Of a stretch of 55,390 nt of DNA, positions 1 to 10,185 are shown in pieces. This stretch comes from Desulfuromonadales bacterium (GTDB lineage: Bacteria; Desulfobacterota; Desulfuromonadia; Geobacterales; Pseudopelobacteraceae). The stretch spans positions 1-55,390 of the forward strand of contig DUZX01000023.1 in assembly GCA_013349325.1 (NCBI GenBank), in the 5' to 3' direction. Under the pieces are notes generated by a model that saw only the letters and a program-made list of their open reading frames with translations, was not told where the DNA came from and ran no database searches. The translations under genes were made by a program, and so were the position numbers. The stretch's first letter is position 1; each line of letters starts with the position of its first letter.

Positions 1-622
1 ATGTTTCGAGTATCCCGGGCGTGATCCACGCATGGGTGAAGTAACGAAGCGACAAATAGAACTTTATGAGGCTATGGATATTGAATCTCCAACCTCGTTA
101 CATTAAACCGGGAATGCAGGATACAACGGTCAGAGCAGCGGGAGTTCAGGCGCCGGTTTCTGCGTATCGGTAAGCCGCAATGCAAAAGGGGAAGCGATCA
201 TGAAAAATACCTGTTCGTACCGGATTTTCGTATGGTCGTGCAGTCTGGGAGCGGGAGACGGGTTTTGGTACTATGAGCCGGGAGAGAAACACAATACCCG
301 CAATACAGGCAATGTGTCATATGCAGTCTGTAAGAACTCCGCTCCGCCGTATATATCAAATACAAAAATTCATTACAGCACCACCTGCAACACGGCAACG
401 GGGCATTTCAGCGCAACATCGTATACGTGCAAATGATGGATTTTCTTGTTACGCAGCAGGGGGGGGCACGTCGATATTGACGTCATGGACCGGCAAGCTC
501 CAGCTTGACGATGCGGATACGGTAAGCAGGAGCTTACCGTTACGTTGCGTTGCCAACGCTGGAGCTTGGTAAAAAGAAAAACGAGAAAAAATTTGGTAAC
601 GAGGTGCTTCGTCAGTTCTCAA
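1..622. other. Gene-poor left edge with degraded coding remnants
   Basis: No convincing intact gene is visible. From about position 105 to 436 the plus strand holds an open frame rich in Gly, Ser, Asn, Tyr and Cys, with a possible ATG at 200. It has no recognisable domain and no clear ribosome binding site, so it may be the tail of a decayed secreted protein. The stretch ends in hairpin repeats at 465-575. I name no function. Confidence 0.4.
465..575. repeat. Cluster of short hairpin repeats (CAAGCTCCAGCTTG type)
   Basis: Several short palindromes follow each other, each built around a CTCCAG, CAGGAG or CTGGAG core with arms such as CAAGCTCCAGCTTG and GGTAAGCAGGAGCTTACC. A related cluster lies at 1505-1625. 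They resemble dispersed intergenic hairpin repeats common in Geobacter-like genomes. The family assignment is inference. Confidence 0.6.
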
Positions 623-1024
623 TCAGGGAATGGTCGCAAATCCCTGTTCGCGAAAATGCTTATCACATGTGAACGCTGTCCGTATGCCGGTTCGGCGCAT
701 AACCTCGAATGATGAACAATCCACAAGGCTCAGGTGTCTCCTCCCCGCCGCCAGGTGGGCACTGGCGGCGGCATGGTGGAGCTGAGCGTCAATCCATCGA
801 ACATCAAACAGCGGAACGATATCTTCCATGAACATTCTGGCTGCTTCCATGCCGAGACGGTTTTGTACCAGGGCGCAGGTCTCCACCAGGATGTAATTAC
901 TGGTCATCAGCAGAACGCCTGTCTGAAACAGTTTCTGACATGCTGTTTTTACCTCTGCATGCGCTGTGTCATCGGCATCCAGCAGAGCAAAGAAGGCGGA
1001 AGTATCAACAAAGATGCAGTTCAT
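623..1024 (-). CDS. PIN-domain ribonuclease toxin, VapC-like
   Basis: A 133-residue protein of typical PIN-domain length. The acidic residues expected to bind the catalytic Mg2+ are all visible: Asp7 in the opening FVDTSAFF strand, Glu48 in ILVETCAL, Asp102 in SLVDCSSF and Asp121 in TCDKHF. VapC-type PIN proteins cleave RNA, often tRNA or rRNA, and are held inactive by a partner antitoxin. The start codon overlaps the stop of the upstream ribbon-helix-helix gene by four bases (ATGA), the usual coupling of such modules. The RNA target cannot be told from sequence. It could be a solitary PIN nuclease, but the paired antitoxin makes a toxin-antitoxin system much more likely. Confidence 0.85.
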   Translation of the reverse strand: MNCIFVDTSAFFALLDADDTAHAEVKTACQKLFQTGVLLMTSNYILVETCALVQNRLGMEAARMFMEDIVPLFDVRWIDAQLHHAAASAHLAAGRRHLSLVDCSSFEVMRRTGIRTAFTCDKHFREQGFATIP

Positions 1025-1266
1025 TTGAACGCATCCGCCAGATAGTCGTCATGACGTACAGATACATCAGAAAGCCCAGAGTGAAAACGGCCGGCAATCG
1101 CCAGTGCCCGGTTTTTCCGTTCGGTGATGGCGTTGGTATCCGGGGATGAGGTGAGCAGATCAACGGCCCGCCTGATCAATTCTGCCATGGATGTGTGCTG
1201 GAGTGCGGCGAGGTGCTTCAGTGTTGCTACCTGGGATTCCGGAAGTTGTATCTGTGTTCGTATCAT
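1021..1266 (-). CDS. Ribbon-helix-helix antitoxin, VapB/CopG-like
   Basis: An 81-residue protein opening with MIRTQIQLPESQ, the short beta strand of a ribbon-helix-helix DNA-binding fold, followed by two helices (about residues 10-45) ending in AELIRRAVDLL. The C-terminal part is polar and would wrap the toxin. Antitoxins of this class bind their own promoter and neutralise the partner nuclease. The gene precedes the PIN toxin with an ATGA overlap. The ATG start follows GGAGGGC, a good ribosome binding site, and autoregulation by the protein pair is expected from the family. Confidence 0.8.
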   Translation of the reverse strand: MIRTQIQLPESQVATLKHLAALQHTSMAELIRRAVDLLTSSPDTNAITERKNRALAIAGRFHSGLSDVSVRHDDYLADAFK

Positions 1267-1327
1267 ATGCCCTCCTCTGATTACAGTTTTGAAAATATGA
1301 TAACACGGCGCGGAACGGAATCAATAG

Positions 1328-1505
1328 TTATAATCGCAGGCAGGATTGGTTGGTCGTGCCGGGGTAAGCGGTGTGGAATGGCTCTTCCTTGTCTTCCGCA
1401 TAGATGCTGGCAATGCCGAAGGTGAGTTCCTTGATAGGGACGCTGCTGAAGTCGGCGTCCTCGATCATGCCGAATGGGGGGAATTCCAGCACCGAGTCGA
1501 TTTCC
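1328..1505 (-). pseudogene. C-terminal remnant of an unidentified protein
   Basis: The minus strand encodes about 58 residues with normal protein composition, including FPPFGMIEDADFSSVPIKEL and AEDKEEPFHTAYPG, ending at TAA (1328-1330). It has no start codon: the frame begins directly at the hairpin-repeat cluster at 1505, which seems to have cut the gene. I do not recognise the family. Coding-like composition without a start is the reason for calling it a pseudogene rather than noise. Confidence 0.45.
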
Positions 1506-1625
1506 CTCGTTACGCAGCTCCGGCTGCGTAACGTACTGGTCGTGCAAGCTCCAGTTTGCTGGTGCGGATTCAGTAAGCCGGAGCTTATCGTGCCGGTGCG
1601 TTACCAAGCCGGAGCTTGGTTACAA
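1505..1625. repeat. Second hairpin-repeat cluster (CTCCGG/CTCCAG cores)
   Basis: The cluster begins with the palindrome GTTACGCAG-CTCCGG-CTGCGTAAC, then shorter hairpins CAAGCTCCAGTTTG and GTAAGCCGGAGCTTAT, and ends with TTACCAAGCCGGAGCTTGG. It is the same family as 465-575, so the two clusters bracket the toxin-antitoxin pair. It interrupts the remnant at 1328-1505. Confidence 0.65.
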
Positions 1626-1647
1626 GGGGGGCACACAAAAAAATGTT

Positions 1648-1749
1648 ATCCCCGAGTGATTCTATCGGGGACCCACGAAGTCAAAGTCTGGATTCCCGAT
1701 TAAACCCTCGGGAATGAAAAGCTTTTTAAAATATGTGCTGAATAGTTAC
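1648..1749 (-). repeat. Dispersed repeat, copy A (inverted partner at 52462)
   Basis: Read on the minus strand, this runs from TAACTATTCAGCACATATTT to ACTCGGGGATAAC. The same sequence with roughly ten differences occurs on the plus strand at 52462-52565. It contains two internal inverted repeats, CATTCCCGAGGG/AATCGGGAATCC and GTCCCCGATAGAATCACTCGGGGA. No protein is encoded. A non-autonomous mobile or REP-like element is likely. Confidence 0.75.
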
Positions 1750-1866
1750 AGCGATCTGAGGACACTTACAGTGCAGTTTCGTAGAGAAAGGTATGTTGCG
1801 ATAAATTATCAGTTGCGCTTTCAGTGCGATTATATATAATTTGGTCAGTTAACTGACGGAGTTACT

Positions 1867-2997
1867 ATGTATATCAGGCAGCGCCAACTTGAAAATCTCG
1901 AACATGCCCTGAAACGCGGGAAGGTGGTTGTCATCTATGGCGCCCGTCGCACCGGCAAGACGACGCTTATCAACGAATATCTGAAGTCTGAATCAGAGCC
2001 GTACCTCTTGGTGAGCGGTGAAGACATAACGATACAGGGGTATCTTTCATCGCAGTCCATTGAGAAACTGAAATCATTTATCGGCAGCAACCGGCTGCTG
2101 GTAATAGATGAAGCCCAAAAGATCCAGAACATCGGCCTGAACCTGAAGCTGATCGTCGACCATGTCCCGGATATCAGGGTCATCGCCACCGGCTCATCAT
2201 CATTCGATCTGGCGCGGAGCATCGGCGAACCGCTCACCGGCAGGAAAACCACCCTTATCCAGTACCCCCTCTCCCAGTTGGAACTCGCAGCAACCGAGCA
2301 GCGCCATGAAACCGACAGTCGCCTGGAACAGAGACTGGTGTACGGGGGATATCCTGAAGTGGTTCTGCTGCAGGACAACCGTGAACGGGAGCAGTATCTC
2401 AGGGAGATAGTATCATCATACCTGTACAAGGATATTCTTGAGCTGGAAGGGATCAGACAGTCCGCAAAGATCGGCAGACTGTTACAGCTGATCGCATTCC
2501 AGATCGGCAAGGAAGTCTCCTACACCGAACTGGGCACCAGCCTCGGCATGAGCAAGAACACGGTCGACCATTATCTTGATCTGCTGGAAAAGGCCTTTGT
2601 CATCAGGAAACTGGGCGGGTTCAGCCGCAACCTGAGAAATGAGATCACCAAGAACAGCAGGTTCTATTTTGTCGACAACGGTATCCGCAATGCCCTGATC
2701 AATAACTTTAACCTGCTTGAGCTGCGCAACGATGCCGGTGAACTCTGGGAAAACTACATCGTCCTGGAGCGTCTCAAGCGTCAGGAATATGTGCGGGAGC
2801 CTGCAAACAATTACTTCTGGCGGACCTACACCAAGAAGGAGCTCGATCTTGTGGAGGAACGCGGGGGACAGCTCCATGGCTATGAGATCAAATGGGGCAA
2901 GGCGAAACCGCGACCGCCAAAGGAATGGAGTTCAGCATATCCCGATGCATCGTGGAGTTTGATAAACCGTGAGAATTATATGGAGTTTATTATATGA
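1867..2997 (+). CDS. AAA-type ATPase with C-terminal DUF4143
   Basis: A 376-residue protein. A Walker A loop GARRTGKT lies at residues 25-32, a Walker B strand LLVIDEAQ at about 80, and a sensor-like IATGSSSFDL follows. Residues of about 195-330 match the DUF4143 pattern: a winged-helix-like stretch (SYTELGTSLGMSKNTVDHYL) and then a nuclease-like end with FWRTYTKKELDLV. Such ATPases are widespread and scattered in prokaryotes, and their role is poorly known. The ATG has a GGAG ribosome binding site. The gene is monocistronic and sits between repeats and the housekeeping operon, which fits an acquired accessory gene. The family call is firm; the function is unknown. Confidence 0.85.
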   Translation: MYIRQRQLENLEHALKRGKVVVIYGARRTGKTTLINEYLKSESEPYLLVSGEDITIQGYLSSQSIEKLKSFIGSNRLLVIDEAQKIQNIGLNLKLIVDHVPDIRVIATGSSSFDLARSIGEPLTGRKTTLIQYPLSQLELAATEQRHETDSRLEQRLVYGGYPEVVLLQDNREREQYLREIVSSYLYKDILELEGIRQSAKIGRLLQLIAFQIGKEVSYTELGTSLGMSKNTVDHYLDLLEKAFVIRKLGGFSRNLRNEITKNSRFYFVDNGIRNALINNFNLLELRNDAGELWENYIVLERLKRQEYVREPANNYFWRTYTKKELDLVEERGGQLHGYEIKWGKAKPRPPKEWSSAYPDASWSLINRENYMEFII

Positions 2998-3055
2998 ATC
3001 TACAAACAATCAGTTGGAGAATAAGAGCTTGAACCGAATTTGATACTCAAATCCG

Positions 3056-3079
3056 ACCCCGACGAAAGGGGTAGTTTTT
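3056..3079 (+). terminator. Weak intrinsic terminator after the DUF4143 ATPase
   Basis: ACCCC-GACGAAA-GGGGT is followed after AG by TTTTT. The stem is only five pairs, so confidence is modest. The rest of 2998-3258 shows no gene. Confidence 0.4.
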
Positions 3080-3258
3080 GGAAATGAACAGGCTGTTGCT
3101 GGAGAGAAGCGCAGGAGTGAACACGGTTGTGCAGCCATGACATAGGTTGGCGTCACTTTATGTCGCGTTGTAAGCGAATGTTAACGTTTGATAGTTTGAA
3201 GTCTGGATAAAATTCTGATGTGTAGGGAAGAGGACAGAAATCTGAACGGAGGATTAAG

Positions 3259-3963
3259 CTAGGCAACTACCTTGTTCTTCATCATGACAGCATCAGATTC
3301 ACGCAGGTACAGCGGTACTAAACGGGATGGCTCCAGCTGTTCTCCGCGCTGGTACGTGCTGAGCGCCAGCAGGGTACCGTTGGCGGCGTGGGATGTATGC
3401 AGCGGGAAAGGGGCGAAGATGGCACGTTCGGCCATAATCCCGGTAATCAGCTCCCGATAGCGCAGGGCGCCGTCACCGGCAAAAATCACCGCCTGGTGTG
3501 TTGCTGCAGAAAGGTGCGTCAGGAAGGCGTCCGGTGGCAGAACGCAATCAGCGATCAGAGGCGTGGGAATTGCGGCGGAGCAGTCATAGAGCGCCGTATA
3601 GACTTCGCTTTTACGGGCATCCAGCAGCGGGCAGATCGGAAGAGATGCGAGTGAAAAATTCATTGCCAGGAGCTTGAGCGAAGAGAAACCGGCACACGGT
3701 TTTCCGGTTGCCAGTGCCAGTCCCTGAATCGTGGCGACACCACCTCGTATTCCGGTAAACGAACCGGGACCGACCGATGCCGCAAAGAGGTCGATATCGC
3801 CCAGCGTCAGGCCGCTGCTGGTGACCAGGCGCTCGATTTCAGGGACCAGACGAGCCGAAAGAGTGCGGTCGCAGCTGAAGACCGATTCGGCAACGATGCG
3901 CTCGTCAACAGAAACCGCGATGCTGGCAAGAGAGGTGGATGAGTCCAGAGCTAATATTTTCAC
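3259..3963 (-). CDS. tsaB: tRNA threonylcarbamoyladenosine biosynthesis protein TsaB
   Basis: A 234-residue protein of the ASKHA fold. It begins MKILALDSSTSLASIAV, the first phosphate-binding strand of the family, and carries SVGPGSFTGIRGGVATIQGL at about residues 65-85, the hallmark TsaB/Gcp-like motif. TsaB partners TsaD and TsaE to place threonylcarbamoyl on A37 of ANN-decoding tRNAs; it has no strong catalytic role of its own and acts as the dimer platform for TsaD. It is the last gene of the rpsB-to-rseP run, starting 2 bases after the rseP stop, so it is probably cotranscribed. Confidence 0.95.
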   Translation of the reverse strand: MKILALDSSTSLASIAVSVDERIVAESVFSCDRTLSARLVPEIERLVTSSGLTLGDIDLFAASVGPGSFTGIRGGVATIQGLALATGKPCAGFSSLKLLAMNFSLASLPICPLLDARKSEVYTALYDCSAAIPTPLIADCVLPPDAFLTHLSAATHQAVIFAGDGALRYRELITGIMAERAIFAPFPLHTSHAANGTLLALSTYQRGEQLEPSRLVPLYLRESDAVMMKNKVVA

Positions 3964-3965
3964 TG

Positions 3966-5108
3966 TTACCCCTGACGGGCGACAAAATACCTGATGATGT
4001 CGTTGTAAAAGGCCAGCACCATCAAGCCCAGCAAGAGCACCATACCGATCTGTTGAGCGTATTCGCGCACCTTTTGCGGAACCGGACGACGGAAGATCAG
4101 CTCGATAAAAAAGAATAGGAGATGGCCGCCATCCAGAACCGGTACCGGCAATAGATTGAGCACGCCCAGATTGATCGAAAGCAGCGCCATGAAAGCCAGG
4201 AAGCTGCCGACACCGGCAGAGGCCTGTTCACCGGCCATTTTGGCGATCATGATTGGGCCGCCGACACTGTCCATCGGAACAACGCGCTGCATCATCTTGA
4301 CCAGCGACATGAAGGTCAGGTCGATGACTTTCCAGGTTTGCTCGGTCCCTTTAACGATCGCCTGCAGCGGGTTGAAGTACTCGGTTACAACCTCTCCGGC
4401 CGAGGCGACGCCAATGGCATAACCGTTAACTTTTTCGCCGAACAGATTTTTGGAGACCCGTGCTTCGGGGGTGATCGTATAGCTGATATCCTGCCCGCCG
4501 CGCTTGACGACAATTGTCAGCGGTTGGCCTTTGCTGGCTGTGACCCCTTCGGCGATTTCATCCCAGCGCTTAACCGGCTTGTTATTGATGCTGGTGAGCA
4601 GATCACCCTTCTGGATACCGGCTTTGGCGGCCGGCTTATCTTTAAGGACTTCGCCAATCTTGGTCGTTACGGCCGGGACGCCCATCGTGTAGAGCAGCAT
4701 GAAGATCAGCCAGGCAAAGAGCAGGTTGAAAACGGGACCGGCCATGACGATTGCAATGCGCGCCAGTGGTGGTTTGTGGGCAAACGAGCGACTCTTCTCC
4801 TCGTCAGTCAGTTCGCGCAGAACCGGTTCTGCCGTCTGTTCCGTCTGATGTTCGTCCTCAACAGGTGGGTGGTGCGATTCGCCCCCTTCAATAAATCCGC
4901 CTTCGCCAAACATCTTGACATAGCCCCCCAGCGGAAAAGCAGACAGCAGGTATTCGGTTTCACCGATCTGTTTACCGATCAGTTTGGGGCCGAAACCGAG
5001 CGAGAACTTTTCAACACTGACACCCATCAGCTTGGCGACCAGAAAGTGCCCCAGTTCGTGCACAAAGATCAAAATTCCCAGAACAATAATTGCATAGACA
5101 ACGGTCAT
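3966..5108 (-). CDS. rseP: Site-2 zinc metalloprotease RseP
   Basis: An intramembrane protease of 380 residues. The zinc motif HELGH is at residues 17-21 in the first membrane helix, a PDZ domain lies at about 150-250 ([16 protein letters not shown]), and the C-terminal [14 protein letters not shown] supplies the third zinc ligand. RseP cleaves anti-sigma factors and clears signal peptides in the inner membrane. I chose the ATG at 5108 because it overlaps the dxr stop as ATGA and puts HELGH at the usual distance; a start at 5159 would add 17 atypical residues inside dxr. A linker of about 50 acidic, His-rich residues near 70-115 appears to be an insertion relative to the E. coli enzyme. Confidence 0.95.
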   Translation of the reverse strand: MTVVYAIIVLGILIFVHELGHFLVAKLMGVSVEKFSLGFGPKLIGKQIGETEYLLSAFPLGGYVKMFGEGGFIEGGESHHPPVEDEHQTEQTAEPVLRELTDEEKSRSFAHKPPLARIAIVMAGPVFNLLFAWLIFMLLYTMGVPAVTTKIGEVLKDKPAAKAGIQKGDLLTSINNKPVKRWDEIAEGVTASKGQPLTIVVKRGGQDISYTITPEARVSKNLFGEKVNGYAIGVASAGEVVTEYFNPLQAIVKGTEQTWKVIDLTFMSLVKMMQRVVPMDSVGGPIMIAKMAGEQASAGVGSFLAFMALLSINLGVLNLLPVPVLDGGHLLFFFIELIFRRPVPQKVREYAQQIGMVLLLGLMVLAFYNDIIRYFVARQG

Positions 5109-6271
5109 TTCAGTACACCAATCTCCCGGCAGATTTCTCGGGCTGCTATTCTGCCCCACTGATCAACTCTCAGAACTTCTTCGATTGATTGGAGCGGGTG
5201 GGGTGTGTGGGCCTGCATCGTGCGTTCGATAGTTTCAGCGATCTGGAGAAAACTGATGCGCCCATCCAAAAATGTTTCAACGGCGATTTCGTTGGCGGCA
5301 TTCATGACGGCCGGCATGCTTTCTCCGGCGTTGATGGCGCGATAGGCCAAAGCCAGACAGCGGAATTTATCGGTGTCCGGCGCAAAGAAGGTCAGGCCGC
5401 TCATACTGGTCAGATCAAGCGGCTTGACACCGGTTGCGATCCGCTCGGGATAGGCCAGTGCGTAGGCGATGGGAGCTTTCATGTCCGGAGTTCCGAGCTG
5501 GGCGATGACACAACCGTCTACGTATTCGACCATCGAATGAATGATGCTCTGCGGGTGAATGTTGACGTCGATCTTTTCGACCGGCGTATCGAACAGCCAG
5601 CGTGCTTCGATAACTTCCAGCCCTTTGTTCATCATGGTGGCCGAATCGATGGTGATCTTCTTACCCATGCTCCAGTTGGGGTGATTGAGGGCATCCCGTA
5701 CGGTGACGTGTGCCAGCTGAGCAGTCGGCGTATTCAGGAAGGGGCCACCCGAGGCGGTCAGGATGATACGTTGAATGTCGGCGGAACGGTGTCCCTCCAT
5801 AGATTGAAAGACGGCACTATGCTCGCTGTCTACCGGGTACAGCTGTACGTCGAACTCTTTGATCATCTCCATAAAGAGGTGGCCGGCTGTCACCAGCGTC
5901 TCTTTGTTGGCCAGGGCGATATCCTTGCCGGCCCGGATAGCGGCAGCCGTCGGCACCAGCCCGGCAGCGCCGACGATAGCGGCTACGACCGTCTCGGTTT
6001 CTTCGGAAGTCGCCGCCGCAATCAGACCTTCGATACCGCCCAGAATCAGGCAGTCGAGACCAGTGCACATCTCTTTCAGGCGCGGCACATCTTCACCGCA
6101 GGCTACTACGGCAATGCGTGGCGTGAATTGTCTGATCTGCCTCGCCAGCAGCTCCAGATTTTTGCCGGCGGTCAGTGCGATAACCCGGAAACGATCCGGA
6201 TGGGCAGCTACGATCTCCAGCGTACTGACGCCGATCGAGCCGGTTGAACCGAGAATGGTAATATTTTTCAT
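5105..6271 (-). CDS. dxr: 1-deoxy-D-xylulose 5-phosphate reductoisomerase
   Basis: A 388-residue enzyme, the normal length. The NADPH-binding glycine motif [11 protein letters not shown] lies at residues 8-18. The catalytic region shows [17 protein letters not shown] (metal-binding Asp and Glu), TASGGPF and the Lys/Met-rich segment [22 protein letters not shown], broken here only by the family pattern. It converts DXP to MEP, the first committed step of the methylerythritol isoprenoid pathway, in the cytoplasm. It lies between cdsA and rseP in the conserved operon and overlaps rseP by four bases. uppS in the same operon uses the isoprenoid product. Confidence 0.97.
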   Translation of the reverse strand: MKNITILGSTGSIGVSTLEIVAAHPDRFRVIALTAGKNLELLARQIRQFTPRIAVVACGEDVPRLKEMCTGLDCLILGGIEGLIAAATSEETETVVAAIVGAAGLVPTAAAIRAGKDIALANKETLVTAGHLFMEMIKEFDVQLYPVDSEHSAVFQSMEGHRSADIQRIILTASGGPFLNTPTAQLAHVTVRDALNHPNWSMGKKITIDSATMMNKGLEVIEARWLFDTPVEKIDVNIHPQSIIHSMVEYVDGCVIAQLGTPDMKAPIAYALAYPERIATGVKPLDLTSMSGLTFFAPDTDKFRCLALAYRAINAGESMPAVMNAANEIAVETFLDGRISFLQIAETIERTMQAHTPHPLQSIEEVLRVDQWGRIAAREICREIGVLK

Positions 6272-6274
6272 GCT

Positions 6275-7072
6275 TTATCCCTTGAAAACGTGGATGACGT
6301 AATAGTATGTGACCGGTGCCGCAAAGAGGATACTGTCCATGCGGTCCAGTACTCCTCCGTGACCCGGAATCAGTGTGCCGGAATCCTTGACACCGAAACT
6401 GCGTTTAAGCAGCGATTCGAACAGATCGCCAAGCTGGCCGATCATGCCGACCACAAGCGCCGTCGCAACGGCATCGAAAAGCGTCAGCTGCGGAAAGAAG
6501 GTGAACTTTGCCAGCAGGGTGCCGCAGACACTGCCGAACAATCCGCCGATAGCGCCTTCGATGCTCTTTTTGGGGCTGACTTTTTCATACAGCCGATGCG
6601 TGCCAAAGGCGCTGCCGCTATAGTAGGCGGCAGAGTCGTTGGTCATGACAATCAGCATGATGACCAGCAGCCATTGGATGCCGTATATCGTTTGACGCAG
6701 AAGCACAAGATGTACCAGCAGAAACGGGATATAGAGAAATCCCAGCAGGGCGAATGCTATATCATGGGCGGCTTCATTGATTGCGCGGATGCGGAACAGG
6801 AAAAGGAGGCTGAAGGCCAGAAACAGCAGACCCGGAATCGAAAGGAGCAGACGGGAACTGGCGGTACTGCAGGGTGCGAGTACGAGTGCTGCCGCTGTCA
6901 GGGCGGCCAGCCAGGATTCACCTTTTCGCGTTGGCAGTGCCATGTTGTAGAATTCGAGCATGCTGATAGCGGCGAAGAGGGCCAGCAGACAGGCAAAAAA
7001 CAGTGTGCCACCTTTAACAGTGATCATAACGACGATCGGCAGGAGAATAAGTGCAGTGATCAGTCGTTTGAT
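6275..7072 (-). CDS. cdsA: Phosphatidate cytidylyltransferase
   Basis: A polytopic membrane enzyme making CDP-diacylglycerol from phosphatidate and CTP. The C-terminal signature SFGVKDSGTLIPGHGGVLDR is clear, with AYYSGSAFG further in. The first ATG (7027) gives 250 residues but cuts off the N-terminal motif of the family: in frame upstream are codons for KRLITALILLPIVV, the usual CdsA opening. No ATG, GTG or TTG exists between there and the in-frame stop at 7097. The best start is therefore ATC at 7072, six bases after AGGGG, giving 265 residues and a 13-base overlap with uppS. CTG at 7063 is an alternative. Confidence 0.9.
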   Translation of the reverse strand: MKRLITALILLPIVVMITVKGGTLFFACLLALFAAISMLEFYNMALPTRKGESWLAALTAAALVLAPCSTASSRLLLSIPGLLFLAFSLLFLFRIRAINEAAHDIAFALLGFLYIPFLLVHLVLLRQTIYGIQWLLVIMLIVMTNDSAAYYSGSAFGTHRLYEKVSPKKSIEGAIGGLFGSVCGTLLAKFTFFPQLTLFDAVATALVVGMIGQLGDLFESLLKRSFGVKDSGTLIPGHGGVLDRMDSILFAAPVTYYYVIHVFKG

Positions 7073-7815
7073 AGGGTACCCCTGTCCGTGAGCTGATCAC
7101 TGGTTTTCCCGAAGCGGCGCTCACGCGACTGGAAGTCTGCCAGAGCTTTGTGGAGTTCGTTAATGGTGAAATCCGGCCAGTTGATGTCGGTAAAGTAGAG
7201 TTCGGTATATGCCAGCTGCCAGAGCAGAAAATTACTGATACGCATTTCGCCGCTGGTGCGAATCAGAAAATCAGGGTCTGGCAGTCCTCCGGTATCCAGG
7301 TAGGTATCAAAAAGATCCGGCGTAATCGCTTCAGGAGCTATTTTGCCTGAAACAGCGTCACGTGCCATCTGTGCTGCCGCGCGACTCAGTTCCTGACGAC
7401 CTCCGTATGAAAGTGCCAGGGTCAGTACCATGCCGGTGTTGAGCGAGGTTGTGCGGATGGCTTCGTCCAGCGTTTCATTGACATCACCCGGCAGGTCCGA
7501 GCGGTTGCCGATGACGTTATAGCGGATATTCTTGCGCATCATGCGGGCCGTTTCCTGACGGATGTACTTCTTCAGAAGCGTCATCAATGCCCGCACTTCA
7601 AGGGCAGGGCGCGACCAGTTTTCTGAGGAAAAAGCAAACAGGGTCAGGTAGTTGATTCCCAAAAGCCAGGCCTGCTCTACAACCATCTTGACGGTTTCGG
7701 CACCGCGCTGGTGGCCGACAATGCGCTTGAGCATACGCTGCTGCGCCCAGCGTCCGTTGCCATCCATGATAACCGCCAGGTGAACCGGCAGTTTATGCGG
7801 GTCGAGTGGCTGCAT
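7060..7815 (-). CDS. uppS: Undecaprenyl diphosphate synthase (cis-prenyltransferase)
   Basis: A 251-residue protein. The pyrophosphate-binding motif VIMDGNGRWAQQR lies at residues 15-27, the second motif TLFAFSSENW at about 74-83, and the C-terminal DPDFLIRTSGEMRISNFLLW completes the family pattern. It condenses isopentenyl diphosphate onto farnesyl diphosphate to make the C55 carrier lipid for cell-wall and polysaccharide synthesis. The ATG overlaps the frr stop by one base, so coupling is tight. The order frr-uppS-cdsA-dxr-rseP is the classic conserved arrangement. Confidence 0.97.
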   Translation of the reverse strand: MQPLDPHKLPVHLAVIMDGNGRWAQQRMLKRIVGHQRGAETVKMVVEQAWLLGINYLTLFAFSSENWSRPALEVRALMTLLKKYIRQETARMMRKNIRYNVIGNRSDLPGDVNETLDEAIRTTSLNTGMVLTLALSYGGRQELSRAAAQMARDAVSGKIAPEAITPDLFDTYLDTGGLPDPDFLIRTSGEMRISNFLLWQLAYTELYFTDINWPDFTINELHKALADFQSRERRFGKTSDQLTDRGTLSND

Positions 7816-8372
7816 CAGACTTCCAGTACCTCTTTTTCCTTGTGCGCAACAGCCTCATCAATCTTGGTTTCGAAAGACTTGGTAAGATCCTGGACCTCTT
7901 TTTCACCCTTTTTCAGTTCGTCTTCAGTGATGGCCTTGTCTTTTTCAAGCTTTTTTAACTTGTCGATAGCATCACGCCTGATATTGCGGATGGCGATCTT
8001 GTCGTCTTCGGCCATTTTCTTCAGCCCCTTGACGATTTCCTTGCGGCGCTCTTCCGTCAGTGGCGGCAGATTAAGGCGGATTGTTTTGCCGTCATTTGAT
8101 GGTGTCAGGCCGATATTGGCATTCAGGATCGCCTTTTCAATCGGTGCGATCATCTTGGGTTCCCAAGGGGTGATGGTAATGGTGCGCGCCTCAGGTATGG
8201 CCAGGGTTGCTACCTGACTGATCGAGGAGGTGTTGCCGTAATAATCAACCGTAACGGAGTCCAAAACGCCGGTAGTGGCTCGACCGGTACGTATTTTCTG
8301 AAATTCATTTTTGAGAACTCCCATGGTTTTTTCCATATGGGCTTTCATGTCTTGAAGCACGTTCTTCGGCAT
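7815..8372 (-). CDS. frr: Ribosome recycling factor
   Basis: A 185-residue protein, exactly the expected size. It has the family features: helix 1 (MEKTMGVLKNEFQKIRTGRA) with the conserved RTGRA, the central domain with IPEARTITITPWEP, and a long charged coiled-coil C-terminal half. With EF-G it splits post-termination ribosomes. It starts 2 bases after the pyrH stop and is part of the rpsB-tsf-pyrH-frr translation group. Confidence 0.98.
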   Translation of the reverse strand: MPKNVLQDMKAHMEKTMGVLKNEFQKIRTGRATTGVLDSVTVDYYGNTSSISQVATLAIPEARTITITPWEPKMIAPIEKAILNANIGLTPSNDGKTIRLNLPPLTEERRKEIVKGLKKMAEDDKIAIRNIRRDAIDKLKKLEKDKAITEDELKKGEKEVQDLTKSFETKIDEAVAHKEKEVLEV

Positions 8373-8374
8373 GT

Positions 8375-9208
<834 letters not shown>

Positions 9209-10144
9209 TCAGAGGCCGGCCGCAGCCGCCACCTCGGCGGCAAAGTCGGATTCCCTCTTTTCGAGGCCTTCACCGAGAACATACTTGGTGAAGCGGGTCA
9301 CCGTAATGGTTGTGCCAAGCGCTTTGCCGGTTTCGGCGGCATACTGCTCGATCGTTTTATCGGTATCTTTAACAAACTGCTGTTCCAGCAGGCAGATGTC
9401 GGCGTAGAACTTGTTGACCTGGCCGGCGATGATCTTTTCGATGATGTTATCCGGTTTACCGGATTCGCGGGCTTTGGCGCGGTAGATATCCTTTTCGCGT
9501 TCCAGCACGTCGACGTCAACTTCTTCGCGGCGCACGTACAGCGGAGCTGCAGCAGCCGAATGCATGGCCACATCTTTTACAAATGCTGCAAAGCGGGCAT
9601 CAGCTGCTGCTGCGGCATTGTCGCAGGTTGCTTCTACCAGAACACCGATTTTGCCACCGGCGTGGATATATGTTCCGACAGCGCCGGCACCCGGCACGGT
9701 AAAGCTGCTGAAACGGCGGATCTGCATGTTCTCGCCGATGACGGCAATGGCTTCGTTTAACAGAACCTGAACGGTTTTAGCGCTGTCACCGCAATACGGC
9801 TGCGCGAGAAGTTCTTCCAGGTTTGCCGGTTCGGAGAGCAGGATGTGCCGGGCAACATCTTTGACGAAACCCTGAAAAACTTCGTTTTTAGCGACGAAGT
9901 CGGTTTCACTGTTGATTTCAAGCAGAATGCCCTTGTTACCTGTAGCGCTGACAGCGGCGGCTACCATACCTTCGGTAGCAGCGCGGCCCGCTTTTTTGGA
10001 CGCGGCCGCCAGTCCTTTAGTACGCAGAAAGTCTACGGCCTGGTCAAAATTGCCATCGGTCTGTTCCAGAGCCTTTTTGCAATCCAGCATTCCGGCACCG
10101 GTTGATTTTCTCAATTCACTGATTTGTGCAGCTGTTACAGCCAT
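9209..10144 (-). CDS. tsf: Translation elongation factor Ts
   Basis: A 311-residue guanine-nucleotide exchange factor for EF-Tu. The UBA-like N-terminal domain contains [20 protein letters not shown], and the core begins with [19 protein letters not shown], both family signatures. It is followed by two dimerisation subdomains, so this is the long form typical of proteobacteria. It lies 41 bases downstream of rpsB and shares its promoter. The ATG has GGAGG upstream. Confidence 0.98.
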   Translation of the reverse strand: MAVTAAQISELRKSTGAGMLDCKKALEQTDGNFDQAVDFLRTKGLAAASKKAGRAATEGMVAAAVSATGNKGILLEINSETDFVAKNEVFQGFVKDVARHILLSEPANLEELLAQPYCGDSAKTVQVLLNEAIAVIGENMQIRRFSSFTVPGAGAVGTYIHAGGKIGVLVEATCDNAAAAADARFAAFVKDVAMHSAAAAPLYVRREEVDVDVLEREKDIYRAKARESGKPDNIIEKIIAGQVNKFYADICLLEQQFVKDTDKTIEQYAAETGKALGTTITVTRFTKYVLGEGLEKRESDFAAEVAAAAGL

Positions 10145-10185
10145 TCTATCCTCCTGTCCCGTTTTCAGGGATTGTCTAGTGATGT

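Larger units (their letters stand above)
1267..1866. other. Intergenic stretch with a gene remnant and repeats
   Basis: This 600-base gap holds no intact gene. It contains a minus-strand coding remnant (1328-1505), a hairpin-repeat cluster (1505-1625) and one copy of a dispersed repeat of about 105 bases (1648-1749) whose other copy lies at 52462-52565. The promoter of the DUF4143 ATPase must lie near 1750-1850; I cannot fix its boxes with confidence. Confidence 0.6.
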
